Source: an uncultured Collinsella sp. (GTDB taxonomy: Bacteria > Actinomycetota > Coriobacteriia > Coriobacteriales > Coriobacteriaceae). From it: a stretch of DNA of 9,880 nt. Numbering within the stretch: position 1 is the stretch's first letter; every line of letters starts with the position of its first letter. The stretch covers positions 1 to 9,880 of the forward strand of contig CATYZK010000047.1 of NCBI GenBank assembly GCA_958415665.1, read 5' to 3'. A program made the position numbers and the translations under genes. The notes beneath the pieces are model-generated. The model saw only the letters and a list, made by a program, of their open reading frames with translations, ran no database searches and was not told where the DNA came from. Positions 1 to 6,060 of the stretch are shown one piece after another.

Positions 1-138
1 ATGCCGCTGCCCGGTTCCATCACCGCCGGCTGCGGCCTGTGCTGGGCCATGCCGTTCTCGGGCGACGCCCTCGCCGCCTTCCGCGCCGCCAGCGAAGGCC
101 GCATAACCCCCGCCGACTACCACCAGCTCGTCCTCTAA
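1..138 (+). CDS. DUF3343 (putative Se/S carrier-like) protein, 3' end
   Basis: The reading frame is open from the first base to a TAA stop and gives 45 residues. They contain the motif PLPGSITAGCGLCWAMP, which closely matches the conserved proline / serine / Gly-Cys-Gly-Leu core of the DUF3343 family (Pfam calls it putative Se/S carrier protein-like). Family proteins are usually about 80-90 residues and this core lies in their second half, so the N-terminal half is probably cut off by the window edge. The ATG at base 1 is then an internal methionine. The conserved cysteine (residue 11 here) is the presumed sulfur or selenium carrying site; that role is family-level speculation, not proven. 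A molybdenum hydroxylase lies 2 kb downstream on the same strand, and such enzymes can need a sulfido or selenido ligand, but gdhA sits in between, so a functional link is only suggested. Confidence 0.7.
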   Translation: MPLPGSITAGCGLCWAMPFSGDALAAFRAASEGRITPADYHQLVL

Positions 139-144
139 CCACCA

Positions 145-183
145 AAACCACCACATTGGGGACAGGCACCTTTGTGGTGGTTT
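145..183. repeat. REP-like hairpin with GGGGACAGGCACC loop
   Basis: A perfect 11-bp inverted repeat (AAACCACCACA at 145-155 and its complement at 173-183) surrounds a 17-base loop containing GGGGACAGGCACC. It begins seven bases after the upstream stop codon. Loops with a GGGGACAGG-ACC core recur in many genomes as REP/RAYT-associated palindromes; that link is from memory and not tested here. It could also act as a weak terminator or mRNA 3'-end stabiliser for the DUF3343 gene, although no U-tract follows it. Confidence 0.55.
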
Positions 184-257
184 GGACCATATGGACGAAA
201 CAGGTTTGAAACACGGGTTTTGCACGTCAGGCACTCAAAAACGCTTCTACCTGCATC

Positions 258-309
258 GTAATCAAAACGAAACATCTGCTCGTCGGCTTATGCGTAACTT
301 TGCTGCAAC
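258..309 (+). promoter_or_regulatory. Two GlnR-like boxes upstream of gdhA
   Basis: Two sites fit the actinobacterial GlnR pattern gTnAC-n6-GaAAC. The first is GTAAT-CAAAAC-GAAAC at 258-273, and the second is GTAAC-TTTGCT-GCAAC at 294-309. Each has the exact 6-base spacer and one departure from consensus in a conserved position. Their starts are 36 bases apart. The second box covers the place where the -35 of the best promoter would lie. GlnR controls nitrogen-assimilation genes, including glutamate dehydrogenase, in several actinobacteria, so the target makes sense. The motif is short and degenerate, and no glnR gene is visible in the window. Confidence 0.4.
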
Positions 310-316
310 AGTGCGA

Positions 317-322
317 TATTAT
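317..322 (+). promoter_or_regulatory. Probable -10 element of gdhA promoter
   Basis: TATTAT matches the sigma-70 -10 consensus at five of six positions. A 17-base spacer puts the -35 at 294-299 (GTAACT), which does not match TTGACA. A good -10 with a poor -35 is typical of regulated promoters. Transcription would start near 329, leaving a leader of about 67 bases before gdhA. Confidence 0.4.
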
Positions 323-395
323 CCATACTCGATAAAGCTCACGGCGCATGGGGCGCCGCGAACGACACCTTTCTTTTCCATCAATTGGAGGAAGC

Positions 396-1751
396 ATGAG
401 CTACACGCAGAAAGTTCTCGACGAGCTCAAGGCCCGCTATCCCGAGCAGCCTGAGTTCATCCAGGCCGCGACCGAGATCCTCGGTACCATCCAGCCGGCG
501 CTCGACGCCCACCCCGAGTACGAGGAGGCCGCCCTGCTTGAGCGCCTCGTCGAGCCCGAGCGCATCGTTATGTTCCGTGTCCCCTGGGTCGACGACCAGG
601 GCAAGGTTCAGGTCAACCGCGGTTACCGCGTCGAGTTCAACTCTGCCATTGGACCCTACAAGGGCGGCCTGCGCTTTAACCCGACGGTCACCCTGGGTAT
701 GCTCAAGTTCCTGGGCCTGGAGCAGATCCTCAAGAACAGTCTGACCACCCTTCCCATGGGCGGCGGCAAGGGCGGTTCCGACTTTGACCCCAAGGGCAAG
801 TCCAACAACGAGATCATGCACTTCTGCCAGTCCTTCATGACCGAGCTCTATCGCCACATCGGCCCCAACACCGATGTTCCCGCTGGCGACCTGGGCGTTG
901 GCGGCCGCGAGGTTGCCTACATGTTCGGTCAGTACAAGCGCCTGACCAACGAGTGGACCGGCGTCCTCACCGGCAAGGGCCTCTCCTTTGGCGGTTCGCT
1001 CGCCCGTACCGAGGCCACCGGCTACGGCCTGGTCTACTTTGTGGACGAGTACCTCAAGAGCCGCGGCGATTCCTTCGAGGGCAAGAACGTCGTCGTTCAC
1101 GGCTCCGGTAACGTCGCCATCTACGCCGTCCAGAAGGTCGCCCAGCTCGGCGGCAAGGTGCTCGCCTGCTCCGACACCCACGGCTGGGTCGAGGATCCCG
1201 ACGGCATCGACTACACCGTGCTCGAGCATGTCTACAACCAGAAGCGCTCCGGCCACGACAAGGGCGTCACGCTCGCCATGTACGTCGACGAGAAGCCCAA
1301 TGCCACGTGGCACGAGGGCGACGGCCGCGGCGTGTGGCAGCTGCCCTGCGACATCGCGCTGCCCTGCGCTCGCGAGAACACGCTGCTGCTCGAGGACGCC
1401 CAGGCGCTCGTCGCCAACGGCTGCAAGGTGGTCGGCGAGGGCGCGAACATGCCCACGACCATCGAGGCCACGACCTACTTCCAGGAGAACGGCGTCGCCT
1501 TCATGCCCGGTAAGGCTGCCAACGCCGGCGGCGTGCTCGTGTCCGGCCTCGAGATGAGCCAGAACGCCGAGCACCTGTCCTGGACCTTCGAGGAGGTCGA
1601 CGGCAAGCTCGAGCAGCTCATGCGCGGCATGTTCCACAACGTGGACGACACCGCCAAGGAGTACGGCGAGGAGGGCAACTTTGTCATGGGCGCCAACATC
1701 GCCGGCTTCCTGAAGGTCGCCGACGCCATGCTCGCCCAGGGCGTCTGCTAA
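396..1751 (+). CDS. gdhA: NADP-type glutamate dehydrogenase
   Basis: This 451-residue protein is a hexameric-type glutamate dehydrogenase (E. coli GdhA has 447). It reversibly aminates 2-oxoglutarate to glutamate in the cytoplasm, usually with NADPH. The N-terminal substrate domain shows GPYKGGLRF (K89), K113, GGGKGGSDFDPKGKS with K125, and GDLGVGGRE with D165. These align with the E. coli substrate and catalytic residues K92, K116, K128 and D168 at a constant offset of three. The Rossmann domain has VVVHGSGNVA (236-241) and CSDTHG (D260), resembling NADP-linked members; cofactor choice is inferred. The ATG at 396 is preferred over an in-frame ATG at 348 because GGAGG lies at 387-391 and the product then starts like its homologues. 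The gene appears monocistronic, with GlnR-like boxes upstream and a strong terminator 22 bases after the stop. Confidence 0.96.
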   Translation: MSYTQKVLDELKARYPEQPEFIQAATEILGTIQPALDAHPEYEEAALLERLVEPERIVMFRVPWVDDQGKVQVNRGYRVEFNSAIGPYKGGLRFNPTVTLGMLKFLGLEQILKNSLTTLPMGGGKGGSDFDPKGKSNNEIMHFCQSFMTELYRHIGPNTDVPAGDLGVGGREVAYMFGQYKRLTNEWTGVLTGKGLSFGGSLARTEATGYGLVYFVDEYLKSRGDSFEGKNVVVHGSGNVAIYAVQKVAQLGGKVLACSDTHGWVEDPDGIDYTVLEHVYNQKRSGHDKGVTLAMYVDEKPNATWHEGDGRGVWQLPCDIALPCARENTLLLEDAQALVANGCKVVGEGANMPTTIEATTYFQENGVAFMPGKAANAGGVLVSGLEMSQNAEHLSWTFEEVDGKLEQLMRGMFHNVDDTAKEYGEEGNFVMGANIAGFLKVADAMLAQGVC

Positions 1752-1773
1752 ATCTTCGCTCGACATAGCATCG

Positions 1774-1813
1774 AAAAAGGCTCCCAGTCATCTTGGCTGG
1801 GAGCCTTTTTCTT
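1774..1813 (+). terminator. Intrinsic terminator of gdhA
   Basis: A perfect 14-bp stem (1774-1787 with 1797-1810) has a 9-base loop. It reads AAAAAGGCTCCCAG on the left and ends in TTTTTCTTT on the right. It starts 22 bases after the gdhA stop. Because A-rich and T-rich tracts flank both sides it could also stop transcription on the other strand. Confidence 0.92.
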
Positions 1814-1822
1814 TCGCGGAGG

Positions 1823-1928
1823 CGTGGGACAAATTAATCAGTAGTTCTTGTCCCAGGTGTGAGAGCCATTTCGGCCGTGTTACCGTAGGCGACCCTGGGA
1901 CAAAAACTACTGATTAATTTGTCCCACG
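1823..1928. repeat. BIME-like inverted repeat (paired REP hairpins)
   Basis: Two 35-base arms (1823-1857 and 1894-1928) are inverted copies of each other with one mismatch (C1847 opposite A1904). They are separated by 36 bases. Each arm is also a hairpin of its own: TGGGACAA and TTGTCCCA around a 15-base loop containing ATTAATCAGTAG. Two palindromic units in opposite orientation around a linker is the layout of bacterial interspersed mosaic elements. The element lies between the gdhA terminator and the promoter of the molybdenum hydroxylase genes. No transposase is present, so it would be moved in trans if it moves at all. It might also act as a transcription barrier. Confidence 0.75.
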
Positions 1929-1966
1929 TGGCGTTCTTGTCGTTCGACGGCGTGCGGCCCCTCGTT

Positions 1967-1975
1967 TGGTACACT
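1967..1975 (+). promoter_or_regulatory. Extended -10 promoter for molybdenum hydroxylase genes
   Basis: TGG followed by TACACT forms an extended -10 (TGn plus four of six -10 matches). The predicted start is near 1982, about 18 bases before the FAD subunit gene. No good -35 is seen at the usual distance, which extended -10 promoters tolerate. Confidence 0.4.
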
Positions 1976-1999
1976 TAAAAGTACTGGACAAGTGGAGAG

Positions 2000-2914
2000 A
2001 TGGGGGAGAACGTGCTCAAGTTCGGTACCTACGTCCGTGTTGGAAACGCGGCCGAAGCCTATGAGCTCTTGCAGAAGAACCGCAACAACAAGATTGTGGG
2101 CGGCGGCATCTGGATGCGCCTGGGTTCGCGTCGTGTGGCGACGGCGATTGACCTTTCGGCCTGCGGACTCGATCAGATCGAGGAGACCGAGACCGAGTTT
2201 CGCATCGGTGCCATGTGCACCCTGCGCCAGCTCGAGCGCCATGCCGGGCTCAACGCGCTTGTCAACAATGTCTTTGAGTTTGCCGTCCACGATATCGTGG
2301 GCGTGCAGCTGCGCAACACCGCCACGGTGGGCGGCAGTATCTACGGCCGCTTCGGCTTCTCGGACGTGCTCTCGGCCTTCCTAGCGCTCGACTCCTATGT
2401 TGAGCTGACGGGCGCCGGCCGCGTGCCGCTCGCCGAGTTCGTCGACATGGGCTACGTGCGCGACGTGATTGAGCACGTCGTGGTCGTCAAGCACGACTAC
2501 CGCGCGAGCTACGAGGCCGTGCGTAAGGCTGCGACCGACTTCCCCTCGCTTAATGTCACCGCCGCCTGGTGGGACAACTCCTGGCACGTCACCGTGGGCG
2601 CCCGCCCGCTGCGCGCGACCCTGCTGCAGGGCGAGGCATGCGGTCTTACCAGCGAGCAGCCTTCCGAGGACGAGCTTCGCGCCCTCGCCGCATCCGTGGG
2701 CGAGCTGAGCTACGGCACCAACCTGTGGGGCTCGGCCGAGTACCGCCGCCGCATCTCGGCTCCGCTGGCGATCCAGGCCGTGCGCCGCGCCGCCGGCATC
2801 GAGCTTTCGGCCGCACTTGCCCGCGAGCTCGAGACCGTGCAGATTCCTAAGTTTGCCACGGACGAGTATTCCTGCCGCCGCGTGCCCGGCGTCGATTCTA
2901 GCGAGGTGCGCTAA
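2000..2914 (+). CDS. Molybdenum hydroxylase FAD-binding subunit
   Basis: The 304-residue protein is the FAD subunit (CoxM / XdhB / YgfM type) of a xanthine dehydrogenase-family enzyme. It passes electrons from the iron-sulfur clusters to the final acceptor. FAD-binding loops are visible: KIVGGGIWMRLG (31-42, in place of the usual AGGTDL-like loop) and NTATVGGSIYGRFGFSD (106-122, the N-A-T-x-G-G...S-D signature). The last hundred residues resemble the CO-dehydrogenase flavoprotein C-terminal domain. ATG 2000 has GTGGAGAG just upstream at short spacing. GTG 2012 has GGGGAG upstream and is a possible alternative that would shorten the protein by four residues. The stop overlaps the next start by one base (TAATG), so the two subunits are probably translationally coupled. 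The substrate cannot be read from this subunit. Confidence 0.88.
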   Translation: MGENVLKFGTYVRVGNAAEAYELLQKNRNNKIVGGGIWMRLGSRRVATAIDLSACGLDQIEETETEFRIGAMCTLRQLERHAGLNALVNNVFEFAVHDIVGVQLRNTATVGGSIYGRFGFSDVLSAFLALDSYVELTGAGRVPLAEFVDMGYVRDVIEHVVVVKHDYRASYEAVRKAATDFPSLNVTAAWWDNSWHVTVGARPLRATLLQGEACGLTSEQPSEDELRALAASVGELSYGTNLWGSAEYRRRISAPLAIQAVRRAAGIELSAALARELETVQIPKFATDEYSCRRVPGVDSSEVR

Positions 2915-5745
2915 TGGCTGTTAAACTCATCGATCTTTCCTTTACCCTCAACGGCCGTAAGGTCAAGGTTCAGATTGCCCCCGACACCATGCTGTTTGCG
3001 CTGCTGCGCGAGCAGGGCTGCGCGTCGGTTCGCTGCGCCTGCGAGACCACCAACTGCGGCCTGTGCACGGTATGGCTCGATGGCGACCCAGTGCTCAGCT
3101 GCTCGGTACCCGCCGCGCGCGTTGAGGGTCACACCGTCACCACGCTCGAGGGCCTCAAGGCCGAATCCGAGGCACTGGCTCGCGCAATGGCTGCTGAAGG
3201 CGCCGAACAGTGCGGTTTTTGCGCCCCCGGCCTCATTATGAACGTGCTGGCGCTCGCCCGCGCCGCCAAGGAGGACCCGAGCCTTGTCGCCACGCGCGAG
3301 GAGCTCTCGCGCCAACTCGCCGGTAACCTCTGCCGTTGCAGCGGCTACGAGAGCCAGCTGCGCGCCATCGTCCGCTTCCTCAACGAGTCCGGCGTGCAGG
3401 TGGGTTTTGAGATGCCCGAGCTGCCGGTCAATAACACCAGCTCCGACGGTGTCACGTACAAGCAGATCACCCACAAGCAGCCCAAGAAGGACTCGAAGGC
3501 CCTGCTCGAGGGTCGTCCCGTCTACACGGGCGACCTGGTGCCCGCGGGCGCGCTCATCGTCAAACTCAAGCGCAGCCCGTATGCCCGCGCCAAGATCCGC
3601 TCCATCGACACATCGCGCGCCCTGAAGGTGCCCGGCGTGGTGGGCGTCTACACCTATGAGGACGTGCCCCAGCGCCGCTTTACCATCGCCGGCCAGAGCT
3701 ATCCGCAGCCTTCGCCGTATGACCGACTGATCCTCGAGAACCTCGTGCGCTATCAAAACGAGGAGGTGGCGATTGTCGCTGCCGAGACCGAGGAGGCCGC
3801 CGACAAGGCACTCATGCTCATCAAGGTCGACTACGAGGTGCTCGAGCCGTTGCTCGACTTTACCCAGGCGCTCGATAACGACATCGTGGTCCACCCCGAG
3901 GGCGACGTGACCTTTATGTTCCCGCAGGGCGGCGACGTCCCGCGCAACCTGGTGTGCAGCGGTACCAGCGACTTTGGCGACCTGGACGAGGCATTCGCCC
4001 AGAGTGACATCGTCTTTGAGCGCACCTACACCAGCCAGGCCACGCAGACCGCGCCCATGGAGACCTTCCGCGCCTTCGCGACGACCGACGCGTTCGGTCG
4101 CATCTCGGTGACCACCTCTACGCAGGTGCCCTTCCACGTGCGTCGCATGATCGCGCAGTCGCTCGACATTCCGCAGTCGCAGGTGCAGGTCATCAAGCCG
4201 CGCATCGGCGGCGGCTTTGGCTCCAAGCAGTCGGGCTGCTGCGAGATCTTCGTGGCGTTCGTTACCCAGCAGACCGGCCGTCCGAGCTACTGCTGCTACA
4301 CCCGCGAGGAGACCATCACCGCGGGCAACTCGCGCCACCAGATGCAGATGACCGTCAAGCTGGGCGCCATGAACGACGGCACCATCACGGCCATCGACCT
4401 GCACACGTTGTCCAATGCCGGCGCGTACGGCGAGCACGCCACCACGACAATCGGCCTGTCGGGCCACAAGAGCCTGCCGATCTACAACCATGTGAAGGCG
4501 AGCCGCTTTAGCTGGGACGCCGTCTACACCAATACTAACCGCGGCGGCGCGTATCGCGGCTACGGTGCCACCCAGGGCCAGTTTGCCGTGGAGAGCGCCG
4601 TCAACGAGCTCGCCGACATGCTGCACATGGACCCCGCCGACCTGCGCCTTAAGAACATTGTGCGCGAGGGCGAGACCATGCCGCAGTACTACAACGAGAA
4701 GCTTAACGCCTGCGCGCTCGATCGCTGCCTGCTGCGCGCGATGGACATGATCGGCTGGCGCGACAAGCCACTGGCCGTCGACCTTGGCGACCGTGTGCGC
4801 GCCCTGGGTTGCGCGCTCACCATGCAGGGCTCGGGCATTTCCAACGTGGATATCGCCGGCATCGACATGCGCCTGGAAGAGGACGGCTTCATTACCATCG
4901 GCACCGGCGCCACCGATAACGGCATGGGCGTCGACACGATCCTGGCGCAGATTGCCGCCGAGGAGCTGGGCGTGGAGAGCTCGCTGATCGTGGTGCGCGG
5001 CGTGGACACCGACGTGTCGCCGTTCGACGCCGGCTCGTACGCGAGCTCCGGTACCTACGTGACGGGCCTTGCCGCCAAGAACGCCGCGACCGAGCTGCGC
5101 GAGAAGATTTGCGCCAAGGCCGCTCAGATGTGGGACGTTGACGCCGCCGACGTGGTCTTCGACGGCCAGTACGTGCGCCTGTCCGACGAGCGTGCCGCTC
5201 GTGAGCGCGGCCGCTACCTCACGCTGCGCGACTTTGCCAACCTGTGCGTCAAGAACATCGCAGGCGGCGACGCGCTCACCTCGCATGCCTCTGCCTGCCT
5301 GCCCGTTTCGCCTCCGCCGTTTATGGCCGGCATTGCCGAGGTCGAGGTCGACAAGGCCACCGGCAAGGTGACCGTGGTGGACTACGCTGCGGCTGTGGAC
5401 TGCGGCACCGTTATCAACGAGGCGCTCGCGCGCGTCCAAGCCGAGGGCGGCATTGCCCAGGGTATTGGCCATGCACTCTACGAGATTGTCGAGCACGACG
5501 ACCGCGGCCGCCTGCGCACCGGCAACTTTATGAGCTACAAGCTGCCCACGCGCCTGGATATCGGCAGCATTCGCGTGGCCTTTGAGCCGAGCTACGAGCC
5601 GACGGGCCCGTTTGGTGCCAAGTCGATCGGCGAGGTCGTCATCAACACGCCGCTCGCCGCCGTGGCCTCGGCCGTGGCACACGCCACCGGCCATCAGGTA
5701 CGCTCGCTGCCCATCACGCCCGAGAAGGCCCTGCTGGGGGAGTAG
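2914..5745 (+). CDS. Fused [2Fe-2S]/molybdopterin subunit of a xanthine dehydrogenase-family hydroxylase
   Basis: This 943-residue protein joins two subunits that are often separate. Residues 1-160 form the two-cluster iron-sulfur domain: plant-type cluster cysteines C43, C48, C51 and C63 (CETTNCGLCTV), then C100, C103, C140 and C142 (CGFC...CRC). Residues from about 185 on are the molybdopterin-binding domains, with GGGFGSKQ (432-439), AYRGYG (546-551) and PFGAKSIGEVV carrying the presumed catalytic glutamate E907. The enzyme should hydroxylate a purine or similar heterocycle with water as oxygen source. Fused architecture with a neighbouring FAD gene resembles E. coli XdhD/YgfN plus YgfM and the selenium-dependent hydroxylase families; TTNCGLCTV is also typical of those. 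Substrate and selenium use are inference. C36 and C41 are extra cysteines before the first cluster. GAGG at 2903-2906 is a good ribosome site for the overlapping ATG. Confidence 0.9.
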   Translation: MAVKLIDLSFTLNGRKVKVQIAPDTMLFALLREQGCASVRCACETTNCGLCTVWLDGDPVLSCSVPAARVEGHTVTTLEGLKAESEALARAMAAEGAEQCGFCAPGLIMNVLALARAAKEDPSLVATREELSRQLAGNLCRCSGYESQLRAIVRFLNESGVQVGFEMPELPVNNTSSDGVTYKQITHKQPKKDSKALLEGRPVYTGDLVPAGALIVKLKRSPYARAKIRSIDTSRALKVPGVVGVYTYEDVPQRRFTIAGQSYPQPSPYDRLILENLVRYQNEEVAIVAAETEEAADKALMLIKVDYEVLEPLLDFTQALDNDIVVHPEGDVTFMFPQGGDVPRNLVCSGTSDFGDLDEAFAQSDIVFERTYTSQATQTAPMETFRAFATTDAFGRISVTTSTQVPFHVRRMIAQSLDIPQSQVQVIKPRIGGGFGSKQSGCCEIFVAFVTQQTGRPSYCCYTREETITAGNSRHQMQMTVKLGAMNDGTITAIDLHTLSNAGAYGEHATTTIGLSGHKSLPIYNHVKASRFSWDAVYTNTNRGGAYRGYGATQGQFAVESAVNELADMLHMDPADLRLKNIVREGETMPQYYNEKLNACALDRCLLRAMDMIGWRDKPLAVDLGDRVRALGCALTMQGSGISNVDIAGIDMRLEEDGFITIGTGATDNGMGVDTILAQIAAEELGVESSLIVVRGVDTDVSPFDAGSYASSGTYVTGLAAKNAATELREKICAKAAQMWDVDAADVVFDGQYVRLSDERAARERGRYLTLRDFANLCVKNIAGGDALTSHASACLPVSPPPFMAGIAEVEVDKATGKVTVVDYAAAVDCGTVINEALARVQAEGGIAQGIGHALYEIVEHDDRGRLRTGNFMSYKLPTRLDIGSIRVAFEPSYEPTGPFGAKSIGEVVINTPLAAVASAVAHATGHQVRSLPITPEKALLGE

Positions 5746-5774
5746 CGGGTCGGCGAACAAGTCGTAATGGGCGG

Positions 5775-5798
5775 GGCGGGGCAACTCGCCCCGCCTTT
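5775..5798 (+). terminator. Intrinsic terminator of molybdenum hydroxylase genes
   Basis: GGCGGGGC (5775-5782) pairs perfectly with GCCCCGCC (5788-5795) around the loop AACTC. TTT follows. The GC-rich stem is strong but the U-tract is short, so termination may be partial. Confidence 0.7.
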
Positions 5799-5857
5799 CG
5801 CACTCGTGGTGAGGTCGTGAGCCTGTAAAACGTGTGCGTGCGCTTGTCGTTCGTATC

Positions 5858-5866
5858 TGCTATCAT
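5858..5866 (+). promoter_or_regulatory. Extended -10 promoter of tRNA-Leu
   Basis: TGC followed by TATCAT is an extended -10 element with five of six matches in the hexamer. The predicted start near 5873 is about 13 bases before the mature tRNA. No clear -35 is seen. Confidence 0.45.
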
Positions 5867-5885
5867 TCCTAGTCTGTGCGCTCAT

Positions 5886-5969
5886 GCGGGCGTGGCGGAA
5901 TTGGTAGACGCGCCAGATTTAGGTTCTGGTGGGATTCCCGTGAAGGTTCGAGTCCTTTCGCCCGCACCA
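5886..5969 (+). tRNA. tRNA-Leu (anticodon UAG)
   Basis: The acceptor stem GCGGGCG (5886-5892) pairs with CGCCCGC (5959-5965), followed by discriminator A and an encoded CCA. The anticodon stem CCAGA/TCTGG (5913-5917 and 5925-5929) closes the loop TTTAGGT, which puts TAG at 5920-5922. This anticodon reads CTA and, by wobble, other CTN leucine codons. A long variable arm (TGGGATTCCCGTG region) marks a class II tRNA, and GGTTCGAGTCC is the T arm. CTA codons are rare in this window, so the tRNA serves mainly through wobble or as a minor isoacceptor. Confidence 0.97.
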
Positions 5970-5977
5970 ACGCATCT

Positions 5978-6007
5978 GCGTCGGCTTCGGCCGTCGCGAC
6001 TCTTTGT
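5978..6007 (+). terminator. Possible terminator after tRNA-Leu
   Basis: GCGTCGGC (5978-5985) pairs with GCCGTCGC (5990-5997) with one T-T mismatch, around a stable TTCG tetraloop closed by C-G. The following CGACTCTTTGTT is only moderately T-rich. It may end the tRNA transcript or serve as a processing structure. Confidence 0.4.
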
Positions 6008-6060
6008 TGCATATAGGTACCAGCACCTCAGATAAGCTGGGCAGTATGAGGAGGAACGTG

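Noticed and set aside
182..454. 90-residue plus-strand ORF upstream of gdhA
   Set aside because: It overlaps the gdhA start in another frame, has no ribosome site, and covers the promoter and GlnR-like boxes.
381..1766. 461-residue minus-strand open frame over gdhA
   Set aside because: Same codon-bias artefact; gdhA on the plus strand has all catalytic residues and a ribosome site.
2911..5784. 957-residue minus-strand open frame over the molybdopterin subunit gene
   Set aside because: It is the in-register antisense of a gene lacking TTA, CTA and TCA codons. Its product is low-complexity (rich in H, R, G, A, V) and resembles no known family, while the plus strand has clear motifs.
5832..6035. 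Small plus-strand ORF giving AGVAELVDAPDLGSGG
   Set aside because: This is the well-known spurious translation of a tRNA-Leu gene, and the tRNA fold is complete here.
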